NCBI GenBank assembly: GCA_049615605.1
Contig: JBMZFW010000007.1
Coordinates: 1 to 33,068 of the forward strand
Reading direction: 5' to 3'
DNA length: 33,068 bases
Source: JAQWUY01 sp049615605
Lineage (GTDB): Bacteria > Pseudomonadota > Alphaproteobacteria > JAQWUY01
The position numbers and the translations under genes are program-made. Positions 15,965-24,903 of this stretch are shown here, one piece after another; within the stretch, counting starts at the first letter, position 1, and each line of letters begins with the position of its first letter. The notes under the pieces are model-generated. The model saw only the letters and a list, made by a program, of their open reading frames with translations. It searched no databases and was not told the origin of the DNA.

Positions 15965-17599
15965 ATGGGAAAAATGACAAGGTTTATATTTATCACAGGC
16001 GGAGTAGTATCAAGCTTAGGCAAAGGTCTAGGGGCTGCGGCACTTGGTACGGTATTACAGGCTAGGGGCTTTAAGGTTCGTATTCGTAAACTTGACCCTT
16101 ATTTAAATGTTGACCCTGGTACGATGAGCCCGCTTGAACACGGTGAATGTTTTGTAACTGATGATGGTGCGGAAACGGACTTAGATCTTGGTCACTATGA
16201 AAGGTTCCTTGATGTATCAGCCCGTCAATCGGACAACATTACAACAGGGCGTATTTATTCAAATGTAATTGAAAAAGAACGCCGTGGTGATTACCTTGGT
16301 AAAACAGTACAAGTAATTCCCCATGTGACAAATGAAATCAAAGACTTTGTATTGTCGGATATTACGGACGAAGATTTCGTATTATGTGAAGTTGGCGGTA
16401 CGGTTGGTGATATTGAATCAACACCATTCCTTGAAGCAATTCGTCAATTAAGAACAGACCTAGGGCGTGATAAAACAGCATTCTTACATGTGACTTTATT
16501 ACCATATATTTCTGTTGCGGGTGAATTAAAGACAAAACCAACACAGCACTCAGTAAAAGAATTACTTAACATTGGTATTCAGCCGGATGTATTATTATGT
16601 CGTGCGGATTATGAAATCCCACAAAAGGATAAAGAAAAAATCGCATTATTCTGTAATGTGGGCAAGGACTGTGTAATTCCTGCATTAAATGTAAATACAA
16701 TTTACAATGTGCCAAGGGCTTATCACGAAGAAGGTCTTGATGTGGCATTATTAAAACACTTTGGACTTGGCGATAAGGTAAATGAAAAAGTTGATTTATC
16801 AAAATGGGATGATGTTGTTGCCCGCGTGCTTGAACCAAAAGGCGAAGTAAACATTGGTGTTGTTGGTAAATATGTAAGTCTGCTTGATGCATACAAATCA
16901 TTAACAGAAGCATTAACACACGGTGGTATTGCCAATAATGTAAAAGTTAAAATATCTTGGGTAAATGCCGAAGATATTGAAAAAAATGGCACAGACGAAT
17001 TAAAACAATATGATGGTATCTTAATTCCAGGTGGCTTTGGCGATCGTGGTTCAGAAGGTAAAATTGCATCAATCAAATATGCCCGTGAAAACAATGTTCC
17101 ATTGTTTGGTATTTGTCTTGGTATGCAAATGGCGGTTATTGAATCGGCAAGAATGGCTGGGGTTAAAGATGCTGGTTCTTCGGAATGGGATGGATTTAAA
17201 GGTACGCCAGTTGTTGGTTTAATGACGGAATGGCAAAAAGGCAATGCAACTGAACAACGCGGTGATAACGCGGATATGGGCGGTACATTAAGATTGGGTC
17301 AATATGAATGTAAACTTGATAAATCATCAAAGGTTTATGAAATGTACGGCGAAGAAACTATTTACGAAAGACATCGCCACCGTTATGAAGTAAACATTGA
17401 TTACAAAGAACAACTTGAAGGTACTGGTTTAAAATTCGTTGGTATGAGCCCAGATGGCGTATTACCAGAAATTGTTGAACTGGAAGGTCACCCTTGGTTT
17501 ATTGCGGTGCAATATCACCCAGAATTAAAATCAAGACCACTTAAACCGCATGTATTATTTACGGGCTTTATTAAGGCATCAATGGAAAACAAAGGATAA
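15965..17599 (+). CDS. pyrG: CTP synthase PyrG
   Basis: PyrG aminates UTP to CTP using glutamine and ATP. The 544-residue protein has the N-terminal synthase domain, starting FIFITGGVVSSLGKG (P-loop-like), with the conserved LDPYLNVDPGTMSP segment. A C-terminal class I glutaminase domain follows, with the nucleophile Cys in GICLGMQ (about residue 382) and the catalytic His-Pro-Glu in YHPELKSRP near the end. A second ATG at 15974 gives MTRFIFITGG, which matches the usual family start better and has GGGA just upstream. The shorter 541-residue form is at least as likely. It lies between secG and kdsA, as expected. Confidence 0.97.
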   Translation: MGKMTRFIFITGGVVSSLGKGLGAAALGTVLQARGFKVRIRKLDPYLNVDPGTMSPLEHGECFVTDDGAETDLDLGHYERFLDVSARQSDNITTGRIYSNVIEKERRGDYLGKTVQVIPHVTNEIKDFVLSDITDEDFVLCEVGGTVGDIESTPFLEAIRQLRTDLGRDKTAFLHVTLLPYISVAGELKTKPTQHSVKELLNIGIQPDVLLCRADYEIPQKDKEKIALFCNVGKDCVIPALNVNTIYNVPRAYHEEGLDVALLKHFGLGDKVNEKVDLSKWDDVVARVLEPKGEVNIGVVGKYVSLLDAYKSLTEALTHGGIANNVKVKISWVNAEDIEKNGTDELKQYDGILIPGGFGDRGSEGKIASIKYARENNVPLFGICLGMQMAVIESARMAGVKDAGSSEWDGFKGTPVVGLMTEWQKGNATEQRGDNADMGGTLRLGQYECKLDKSSKVYEMYGEETIYERHRHRYEVNIDYKEQLEGTGLKFVGMSPDGVLPEIVELEGHPWFIAVQYHPELKSRPLKPHVLFTGFIKASMENKG

Positions 17600-17604
17600 T
17601 TACA

Positions 17605-18438
17605 ATGACTGTTAAAATCGGTAATGTTGAATTTACACAAGACAAACCATTTTCTTTAATTGCTGGTCCTTGCCAAATGGAAAGCGAAACGCACGCTGTT
17701 GATATGTGTGGATTAATTAAAGAAGTATGTGATGAACTGGGTATTGGCTTGGTTTATAAATCTTCGTTTGATAAGGCAAACCGAACTTCAATATCTGGCA
17801 CGCGTGGGGCGGGAATTGAAAAAACATTACAAGCCTTTGAAACGGTAAAGAAACAATTTGGCGTTCCTGTTATTACGGACATTCACGAAAATGACCATTG
17901 TAATGAAGTTTCTGGCACAGTTGACGCATTACAAATCCCTGCGTTCTTATGCAGACAGACTGATTTATTAATTGCTGCGGCAAAGACTGGATTAACAATT
18001 AATGTTAAAAAGGGACAATTCCTTGCCCCTTGGGATATGGTTAATGTGGTTAAAAAGATTACAGATTCAGGCAATGAAAATGTAATGGTTTGTGAACGCG
18101 GTACTTCATTTGGTTATAACACATTGGTAAGCGATTTCCGCGGACTTCCAACAATGGCGAAACAAACGGGTAAGCCCGTTGTATTTGACGCAACCCATTC
18201 GGCACAACAGCCGGGCGGTCAAGGTGGTTCATCTGGTGGTCAAAGGGAATTTGTTCCCGTTCTTGCCCGTTGTGCGGTAAGTGTTGGTGTGGCAGGTTTA
18301 TTTATGGAAACACATCAAGACCCAGACAACGCACCAAGCGATGGACCAAATATGGTAAACATAAAAGATTTAAAATCAGTTCTTTCAGTTCTTGTGGAAC
18401 TGGATAAAATTACAAAACAAAACCCAGTAGTTATTTAG
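17605..18438 (+). CDS. kdsA: 3-deoxy-8-phosphooctulonate synthase KdsA
   Basis: KdsA condenses phosphoenolpyruvate with arabinose 5-phosphate to Kdo 8-phosphate for the lipopolysaccharide core. The 277-residue TIM barrel shows SFDKANRTS (about residues 53-61), the GTRGAGIEK loop, and HSAQQPGGQGGSSGGQREF near residue 200. The early motif reads IAGPCQMES with Cys23. A Cys here, where the E. coli enzyme has Asn, marks the metal-dependent class of KdsA. It starts six bases after pyrG and is followed by eno, which has an AGGAG ribosome site overlapping the kdsA stop. Its presence implies that Kdo-containing lipopolysaccharide is made. Confidence 0.97.
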   Translation: MTVKIGNVEFTQDKPFSLIAGPCQMESETHAVDMCGLIKEVCDELGIGLVYKSSFDKANRTSISGTRGAGIEKTLQAFETVKKQFGVPVITDIHENDHCNEVSGTVDALQIPAFLCRQTDLLIAAAKTGLTINVKKGQFLAPWDMVNVVKKITDSGNENVMVCERGTSFGYNTLVSDFRGLPTMAKQTGKPVVFDATHSAQQPGGQGGSSGGQREFVPVLARCAVSVGVAGLFMETHQDPDNAPSDGPNMVNIKDLKSVLSVLVELDKITKQNPVVI

Positions 18439-18449
18439 GAGAATTAAAT

Positions 18450-19721
18450 ATGACTAGCATTATTGATATTATCGGACGCGAAGTTTTAGACAGCCGTGGC
18501 AACCCAACTGTGGAAGTTGATGTTGTACTTGAAACCGGTGATGTTGGTCGTGCGATTGTGCCATCTGGTGCATCAACTGGTCAATACGAAGCACACGAAT
18601 TGCGTGATGGTGGTAAAAGATACTGTGGTAAAGGTGTACAAAACGCTGTTGAAATGGTTAATACAGAAGTATTTGACGCATTGGTTGGCTTTGATGCACT
18701 TGAACAACAAGAAATTGATAATGCGTTATTACAATTGGACGGCACGGAAAATAAATCAAGATTGGGTGCAAATGCAATCCTTGGTGTGTCAATGGCGGTT
18801 GCCAAAGCAGGTGCGGCGGCACTGGGCGTTCCACTTTACCGTTATATTGGTGGTGTGACGGCAACAAAATTACCAGTACCAATGATGAATATCTTAAATG
18901 GTGGCGAACACGCCGATAATCCAATTGATATCCAAGAATTTATGATTATGCCAGTTGGTGCAGAAAGCTTTTCAGAAGCTTTACAAATGGGTGCGGAAAT
19001 TTTCCACGCTTTAAAGGCTAGCCTTAAAAAAGCGGGATTAAACACAAATGTTGGTGATGAAGGTGGCTTTGCCCCAAATATTTCATCTGCCAAAGAAGCA
19101 CTTGATTTTATTATGACTGCGGTTAAAGAAGCGGGCTATAAAGCAGGGGACGACATCGTTCTTGCCCTTGATTGTGCATCAAGTGAATATTACAAAGACG
19201 GTAAATATGAATTAAAAGGCGAAGGTAAATCATTATCTTCATCTGATAATGCGAAATACCTTGCGGACTTATGTGCGAATTATCCAATCGTATCAATTGA
19301 AGACGGTATGGATGAAAACGATTGGGACGGTTGGGCTGAACTTACAAAGCTTATCGGTGATAAAGTTCAATTAGTTGGCGATGATTTGTTTGTTACAAAC
19401 CCGAAACGCTTAAAAGATGGTATTGAAAAGTCTATTGCCAATTCAATCCTTGTTAAGGTAAATCAAATTGGTACATTAACCGAAACATTGGAAGCGGTAA
19501 ATATGGCACACAATGCGGGTTATACGGCGGTTATGTCGCACCGTTCGGGCGAAACAGAAGACACAACAATCGCTGATTTAGCCGTTGCAACAAACTGTGG
19601 TCAAATTAAGACTGGTTCATTATGTCGTTCAGACCGTATTGCAAAGTATAATCAATTATTAAGAATTGAAGAAGAACTTGGCGAAATTGCAGTTTATGAT
19701 GGTCAAATATTTGCAAAATAA
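18450..19721 (+). CDS. eno: Enolase
   Basis: Enolase interconverts 2-phosphoglycerate and phosphoenolpyruvate in the cytoplasm. The 423-residue protein has the N-terminal DSRGNPTVEVDV and PSGASTGQYEA loop, and the GDEGGFAPN segment. The metal-ligand region is VSIEDGMDENDW followed by VGDDLFVTN. The active-site motif SHRSGETEDT lies near residue 367. All are intact. A good AGGAG ribosome site lies ahead of the ATG. It ends the tpiA-secG-pyrG-kdsA-eno series and is followed by a bidirectional terminator. The ftsB-pdh genes that often follow eno in Alphaproteobacteria are absent. Confidence 0.98.
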   Translation: MTSIIDIIGREVLDSRGNPTVEVDVVLETGDVGRAIVPSGASTGQYEAHELRDGGKRYCGKGVQNAVEMVNTEVFDALVGFDALEQQEIDNALLQLDGTENKSRLGANAILGVSMAVAKAGAAALGVPLYRYIGGVTATKLPVPMMNILNGGEHADNPIDIQEFMIMPVGAESFSEALQMGAEIFHALKASLKKAGLNTNVGDEGGFAPNISSAKEALDFIMTAVKEAGYKAGDDIVLALDCASSEYYKDGKYELKGEGKSLSSSDNAKYLADLCANYPIVSIEDGMDENDWDGWAELTKLIGDKVQLVGDDLFVTNPKRLKDGIEKSIANSILVKVNQIGTLTETLEAVNMAHNAGYTAVMSHRSGETEDTTIADLAVATNCGQIKTGSLCRSDRIAKYNQLLRIEEELGEIAVYDGQIFAK

Positions 19722-19740
19722 TAAATAAAACCCAGACAAT

Positions 19741-19768
19741 AAAAAACCCACTTAAAAAGTGGGTTTTT
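19741..19768. terminator. Bidirectional terminator between eno and rpmG
   Basis: A 7-bp stem CCCACTT/AAGTGGG (19747-19753, 19757-19763) with a 3-nt loop is flanked by six A on the left and a long T run on the right. It can therefore end transcription from both convergent genes. Confidence 0.9.
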
Positions 19769-19791
19769 TTTATATTCAGTTTAAAAATGAA

Positions 19792-19962
19792 TTACTTCAT
19801 TTTTTGTTCTTTGTAAATTACATGTTTACGAACAACTGGGTCATACTTTTTCTTTTCCATTTTCTCAGTTAAAGTACGAGAGTTCTTTGAAGTGTAGTAT
19901 GTGTGACCAGTACCAGCAGATGATACTAATCTAATTTGAATGCTTGTTGGTTTTTTAGCCAT
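19792..19962 (-). CDS. rpmG: 50S ribosomal protein L33
   Basis: This 56-residue gene encodes L33, a small basic protein of the large ribosomal subunit near the E site. The product starts MAKKPTSIQIRLVSSAGTGH. It continues with YYTSKNSR and ends KYDPVVRKHVIYKEQKMK, all typical of the family. It contains no cysteine, so it is the zinc-free (C-minus) type; the gene therefore does not itself indicate zinc-responsive paralogue switching. An AAGGA sequence lies upstream of the ATG and a candidate promoter at 19998-20025. It shares the bidirectional terminator with eno. Confidence 0.95.
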   Translation of the reverse strand: MAKKPTSIQIRLVSSAGTGHTYYTSKNSRTLTEKMEKKKYDPVVRKHVIYKEQKMK

Positions 19963-19997
19963 TTTCTTAATCCTTCTAAATTAATAAACTTATGGGT

Positions 19998-20025
19998 AAA
20001 ATAACTTAATTTAAAATAAAGTCAA
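19998..20025 (-). promoter_or_regulatory. Candidate promoter of rpmG
   Basis: On the minus strand TTGACT (20020-20025) is followed after 16 bp by TATTTT (19998-20003), between the end of rnr and the rpmG start. The -35 is strong and the -10 moderate, leaving a leader of about 25-30 nt. Confidence 0.4.
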
Positions 20026-20032
20026 GTGTTTT

Positions 20033-22261
20033 TTAGCGTCTAGATTTATTTGATCTAGGTTTTTTACCATTTTTACCACGATTATTGTGTTTTGATTGTG
20101 GTTTTTTCCTGTATTTTGGTTCGTTCCTGTGTGATTTATCATTGGAATTGCCCGCAATTGAAAATTCAAGACCGCCTTTTACTGGGGTTACTTGTTCCAA
20201 TACCACATCAATATAATCGCCCATACGGTATGATTTTCTTTTGCGTCTGCCCGAAATTGAATGAGTCTTTTGGTTATAGATATAAAAGTCGTCCTTCATT
20301 CGTTTAAGCATAATAACGCCTTCTGCACCAGTTTCTTCAACCCTTACAAACATTGCAAATTCGTTTACACCGCTAACTTTTGCCCTGAAAGTTGCGCCAA
20401 CTTGATGGGACATAAATGTTGCCAAGTATTTATCCATTGTTTCGCGTTCTGCCCGTTGGGCGTTGCGTTCTGTAATTGAAATATGTTCGGCAATTTCTTC
20501 AAATTTATCTTTTTGTGATTTTTCCAAACCATCATCACCAAATTTATATGCGTTAATCAATGCACGGTGCACCAATAAATCGCTATAACGACGAATAGGG
20601 CTGGTAAAGTGGCAATAATGACTAAGGGCTAGACCAAAGTGCCCAAGGTTATCAGGCGTGTATAAGGCTTGGGATTGACTGCGTAAAACCACATCGGAAA
20701 CGAAACCAGAATATTCCGTATCTTTTACTTTGCTAAGTATTTTTGAAAAGTGCATTGGTTTAATTGAACCGTCCATTGGCACTTTCATTTTAAATTCTTC
20801 TATTGCCGTATTAAGGGATTCCAATTTATCCGCTGGTGGTAAATCGTGAACACGGTACATAATATGCGTTTGTTTTTTCTTTTCTAGTGCAAGGGCTGAT
20901 GCCACATTGGCAGAAATCATAAGTTCTTCAATTAATTTATGGCTGTCCAACCTAACGCGGGGTTGGATTTTTTCCACACGACCGTTTTCATCCATAAATA
21001 CTTGGTTTTCGGCAATATCCAGTTCCAATGTGTTTCTGTTTTTTCGTGCCTTTGATAATGCACTGTACGCACCATACAGTGTATTAATTTGTTCCATAAC
21101 TGGTTCAGTTGTTTCACAAGGTTGTGTATCAATAGCCGATTGTACTTGTTCATAGGTAAGCCTTGCGTGTGATTTCATAAGACCGCGGATAAATTGGTAA
21201 TCAATCATTTCCCCGTTGTTATCAATGTTTATCCATACCGCCATACAAGCGCGTTCTTCGTTTGGAACAAGGGAACATAAACCATTACTTAATTTTTCTG
21301 GAAGCATTGGCACAACACGGTCGGGGAAGTATACAGAATTACCGCGTTTATATGCTTCTTTATCCAATTCGGAATTTGTCTTTACATAATTTGATACATC
21401 GGCAATGGCAATTAATAATTTAAAACCATTGTCTGTTTTTTCTGCATAGACCGCATCGTCAAAATCCCTAGCATCGGCACCGTCAATGGTAACCAGTGGA
21501 ATATCCCTTAAATCCGTACGATTGCCAAGTTTTGGCACTTCAATATCAATTGTTTCGTTTTCAACTTCTTCTGGGAATTCAAATGGCATATCATACTTTG
21601 CAATGGCTAGTAATGAATAACATTTACTGTCATTAATTGAACCAATGCGTTCAACAACTGTTGCCTTTTTTTCCAATCTTTTCTTACCTTTTACCGCCGT
21701 TGCAATTACCATGTCTTCGTGTTGGCAATCCATTGCGTCCGATTTTTCAACGGTGTAAATGTTTCTGTCTTTGCGGTCGGAACTGATAAGGTTAAATCCG
21801 TCTTTTGTTGTTTGTAATATACCGATTATGCGGTCTTCGTTATCACTTATTACTTTGATAACCTTACAAATATAAATGTTTTCTTGTTGTTTTATTGTGC
21901 GGGCTAGGATTTTATCGCCAATTTGAACAGGGGACTTTGATTCCACATAAAATTCAATTTGTTGTTTGCCTTTAAAATCAACGGGCATACATAACAATTC
22001 GCCATCATCGGTCATTTCAGTTACGGTAAAAGTATCAACCGTATTTACCGTATGGGTAATTTCCCTTTGGGTTTTTGTTTGTTTTTTGATAAAGGCGTCA
22101 ACTTCGCCATCGCGTTCCATTTGTTGAAGCATACGCCTGAATTCCGCACGACAATTGTTCGGAACATCAAGGTTATTTGCCATTTCCTTTTTTCTAAATA
22201 GCCCACCATTATTTAAATAATCTAGGATTTGTTGTTTAGTGGGTAATTTACTTTTATTCAT
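20033..22261 (-). CDS. rnr: Ribonuclease R
   Basis: RNase R is a processive 3'-5' exoribonuclease able to digest structured RNA, important in rRNA quality control and decay. The 742-residue protein has an N-terminal winged-helix region, cold-shock-type domains (about residues 75-200) and the RNB catalytic domain. That domain carries TIDGADARDFDDA, with metal-binding Asp260, Asp266, Asp268 and Asp269, and later HFTSPIRRYSDLLVHR. An S1 domain (about residues 620-700) and a short Lys/Arg/Asn-rich tail typical of RNase R follow. The gene begins 13 bp after topA on the same strand without a clear ribosome site, so it is probably co-transcribed with topA. Confidence 0.96.
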   Translation of the reverse strand: MNKSKLPTKQQILDYLNNGGLFRKKEMANNLDVPNNCRAEFRRMLQQMERDGEVDAFIKKQTKTQREITHTVNTVDTFTVTEMTDDGELLCMPVDFKGKQQIEFYVESKSPVQIGDKILARTIKQQENIYICKVIKVISDNEDRIIGILQTTKDGFNLISSDRKDRNIYTVEKSDAMDCQHEDMVIATAVKGKKRLEKKATVVERIGSINDSKCYSLLAIAKYDMPFEFPEEVENETIDIEVPKLGNRTDLRDIPLVTIDGADARDFDDAVYAEKTDNGFKLLIAIADVSNYVKTNSELDKEAYKRGNSVYFPDRVVPMLPEKLSNGLCSLVPNEERACMAVWINIDNNGEMIDYQFIRGLMKSHARLTYEQVQSAIDTQPCETTEPVMEQINTLYGAYSALSKARKNRNTLELDIAENQVFMDENGRVEKIQPRVRLDSHKLIEELMISANVASALALEKKKQTHIMYRVHDLPPADKLESLNTAIEEFKMKVPMDGSIKPMHFSKILSKVKDTEYSGFVSDVVLRSQSQALYTPDNLGHFGLALSHYCHFTSPIRRYSDLLVHRALINAYKFGDDGLEKSQKDKFEEIAEHISITERNAQRAERETMDKYLATFMSHQVGATFRAKVSGVNEFAMFVRVEETGAEGVIMLKRMKDDFYIYNQKTHSISGRRKRKSYRMGDYIDVVLEQVTPVKGGLEFSIAGNSNDKSHRNEPKYRKKPQSKHNNRGKNGKKPRSNKSRR

Positions 22262-22274
22262 AGAAAGTTATCAA

Positions 22275-24824
22275 TTAGCTTTTTTTCGCTTTTGCCTTTT
22301 TAGCTGATGCTTTTTTGGCAGAAGACTTTTTAGCCTTTGCTTTTTTCGCAGGTTTCTTTGCAAGCTGTTTATCAATTGCTTCAATGGCTTGTTCCAATGT
22401 AATATCTTTCATTTCAATACCTTTTGGAATAGGTGCATTGGTTTTAAGACATTTCACATACGGACCATATCTGCCGGCTTGTACAGTGATTTCTGCTTCT
22501 AGTGTTGGGTGCATACCAACTGGTGTTGGGGCATTTGCCTTTTTCTTTTCCAGACCTGCTGCGACAACTTCAACCGCTTTGTTAATACCGATTTCAAGAA
22601 CATCTTCGCTTGATGGCAGGCTGATAAAATCAGCACCAACTTTAAGGAATGGACCAAAACGACCAATAGCACCAGTAATCATTTCATTAGTTTCTGAATA
22701 AACACCAATTTCCCTTGGCAGTGAAATTAATTTAATTGCCGTATCTAGGGCTAAATCTTCTGGTGCAATATTTTTTGGTAATTGAATGCGTTTAACTTTT
22801 GGTTCAGTTGCCAGTTCAATATAAAAACCATAAGGTCCTTTTTTAAGTGATAAATCAAGACCGTCAAGTTCACCAAGTAATTTAGGGTATAAATCACCTG
22901 TTGCTTCGTTTGGTTTTTCCAATTGGCGAGAGAAATTACAATCAGGGTATTTCTTACACGCAACATAGGCACCATATTTACCAAAGTTAAGACCAAGTGA
23001 ATTGTCATTACAGCTTGGGCATTTACGGCTTTCTTCGGTTGGGAAGAAGTGACCGCCTAAATCTTTATCAATTTCTTCACGGATATCAGCTGGATTAATA
23101 TCCATAGTAGCCGTTGTGATTAATGAAAAGTTTTTCCAAAATTTATTTAATACTTCTTTCCATTTTTCATCACCGTTTGAAATTTTATCAAGGGATTCTT
23201 CAAGGTTTGCTGTGAAATCATAATTAAAGTAATCATTGAAATACAGGCTTAAGAATGTTGTAACAATTCGTCCACGGTCATTTGCAAAGAAACGGCGTTT
23301 ATCCAATGTTACATATTCACGATCAAGCAATACTTTTAAAATAGAAGTATAAGTTGACGGACGACCAATACCATATTCTTCAAGCGTTTTAATGATTGTT
23401 GCTTCTGAATATCTTGGTGGTGGGCTTGTAAACGATTGCTTTTGAATTGTTTTATCAACTGGCTTTAATGTTTCGCCTTTTGCTATTGCAGGAAGCTTGT
23501 TGTTTTCTTCCGTATCTGTTTCTTTATCTTCATCAATTTCTTCACTGTATACAGATAAGAAACCTTGGAATTTTGTAACGGAACCAGTGGCACGAAGTTT
23601 TGCCGTGTTGTTTGAATTTTCAATATCAACAGATGTTAAACTTACAACTGCACTTTTCATCTGACATGCGATAGTACGCTTCCAAATAAGTTCATATAAC
23701 GCCAGTTCGTCTTTATCAAGAACTGAACTTAATCCTTTTGGATTAAGTGAAATATCAGTAGGGCGGATTGCTTCGTGGGCTTCTTGTGCATTTTTTGCCT
23801 TTGATTTATACATTCGTGGGCTGTCTGGTAAGTTTTCATCACCAAATACAGAGCTGATTGTTTCACGAATTTTTGCAACCGCATCGTTGGCAATTGTAAT
23901 GCCATCTGTACGCATATATGTAATTAAACCAGTTTGTTCACCGTTAATATTAAAGCCTTCATAAAGCTTTTGTGCAATTTGCATTGTCTTTGATGGTGAA
24001 AAGTATAATTTTTTTGATGCTTCCTGTTGTAATGTAGAAGTCGTAAATGGCGGATATGGATTTTTCTTAACATCTTTTTCCGCAATATCAATTACTTTGA
24101 AATCACCGTTGCCAATTACATCGCTTGCCTTATCAGCATCGTTTACATTGGTAATAGAGAATTTTTCTTGTTTTTCGCCATTTAATTCTTTTAAGTTGGC
24201 ATTAAATTCAATACCGTCTTTTTTAAATGGTACAGATAACGACCAATATTCTTTTGGTTTAAAGATTTCAATTTCTGCTTCGCGTTCACAAATAAGACGA
24301 AGTGCCACCGATTGTACACGACCAGCCGACTTTGCACCTGGTAATTTACGCCATAATACAGGCGACAATGTAAAACCAACTAAATAATCAAGCGCACGGC
24401 GTGTCATATATGAATTAATAAGATTGTCATCTAATTCACGCGGGGCTTTAAATGCAATATCAACCGCGGTTTTTGTGATTTCATTAAATGTAACCCTTTG
24501 AATGGTTTTGTCTTTTAATTTCTTTTTGTTTGTTAATTCTTGGATAATATGCCAAGAAATTGCTTCACCTTCACGATCCGGATCGGTTGCAAGGATAAGT
24601 GTATCAGCATCTTTTAATTCTGATTCAATGTCGCTCATTCTTTTTTTACCAGATGGTGACATTAACCATTTCATTTCAAAATCGTTGTCTGGAATCACTG
24701 AACCTTCTTTTGGTGGAAGGTCGCGAATATGACCGTATGAAGCAAGCACAACATAGTCATTACCAAGGTATTTATTGATTGTTTTTGCCTTTGCAGGTGA
24801 TTCAACTATTACAACATTTTTCAT
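22275..24824 (-). CDS. topA: DNA topoisomerase I
   Basis: TopA relaxes negative supercoils by transient single-strand cleavage. From the ATG at 24824 the product is 849 residues. It starts MKNVVIVESPAKAKTI (Toprim domain with the TDPDREGEA acidic motif) and has the active-site Tyr303 in GLITYMRTDG. One clear C-terminal zinc ribbon is present (CPSCN to CKKYPDC), followed by further zinc-ribbon-derived repeats lacking cysteines. The tail is a low-complexity Lys/Ala/Ser-rich stretch of about 27 residues. An in-frame ATG at 24890 would add 22 residues, but it lies inside a perfect -35 box and the extra residues do not match the family, so the shorter form is chosen. Confidence 0.96.
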   Translation of the reverse strand: MKNVVIVESPAKAKTINKYLGNDYVVLASYGHIRDLPPKEGSVIPDNDFEMKWLMSPSGKKRMSDIESELKDADTLILATDPDREGEAISWHIIQELTNKKKLKDKTIQRVTFNEITKTAVDIAFKAPRELDDNLINSYMTRRALDYLVGFTLSPVLWRKLPGAKSAGRVQSVALRLICEREAEIEIFKPKEYWSLSVPFKKDGIEFNANLKELNGEKQEKFSITNVNDADKASDVIGNGDFKVIDIAEKDVKKNPYPPFTTSTLQQEASKKLYFSPSKTMQIAQKLYEGFNINGEQTGLITYMRTDGITIANDAVAKIRETISSVFGDENLPDSPRMYKSKAKNAQEAHEAIRPTDISLNPKGLSSVLDKDELALYELIWKRTIACQMKSAVVSLTSVDIENSNNTAKLRATGSVTKFQGFLSVYSEEIDEDKETDTEENNKLPAIAKGETLKPVDKTIQKQSFTSPPPRYSEATIIKTLEEYGIGRPSTYTSILKVLLDREYVTLDKRRFFANDRGRIVTTFLSLYFNDYFNYDFTANLEESLDKISNGDEKWKEVLNKFWKNFSLITTATMDINPADIREEIDKDLGGHFFPTEESRKCPSCNDNSLGLNFGKYGAYVACKKYPDCNFSRQLEKPNEATGDLYPKLLGELDGLDLSLKKGPYGFYIELATEPKVKRIQLPKNIAPEDLALDTAIKLISLPREIGVYSETNEMITGAIGRFGPFLKVGADFISLPSSEDVLEIGINKAVEVVAAGLEKKKANAPTPVGMHPTLEAEITVQAGRYGPYVKCLKTNAPIPKGIEMKDITLEQAIEAIDKQLAKKPAKKAKAKKSSAKKASAKKAKAKKS

Positions 24825-24861
24825 ATTTTTTGCTTTCGTTATACATCTAAATTTTTCTTTA

Positions 24862-24890
24862 CTCTTATAAACAAATATAATTATTGTCAA
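24862..24890 (-). promoter_or_regulatory. Candidate promoter of topA
   Basis: A perfect TTGACA lies on the minus strand at 24885-24890. The -10 is less clear: TAAGAG (24862-24867) at 17 bp, or ATAAGA at 16 bp. It lies between dprA and topA and supports independent transcription of topA. Confidence 0.5.
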
Positions 24891-24903
24891 GTTTTAAAAA
24901 AAA

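Noticed and set aside
16362..16919. Antisense open frames inside pyrG, rich in Leu, Gln and His
   Set aside because: They are codon-bias shadows of a strongly conserved gene, with no ribosome sites or recognisable domains.
24825..24890. 22-residue N-terminal extension of TopA
   Set aside because: The upstream ATG lies within a perfect TTGACA -35 box, and the added residues do not resemble the family, which starts at the KNVVIVESPAKAKTI segment.
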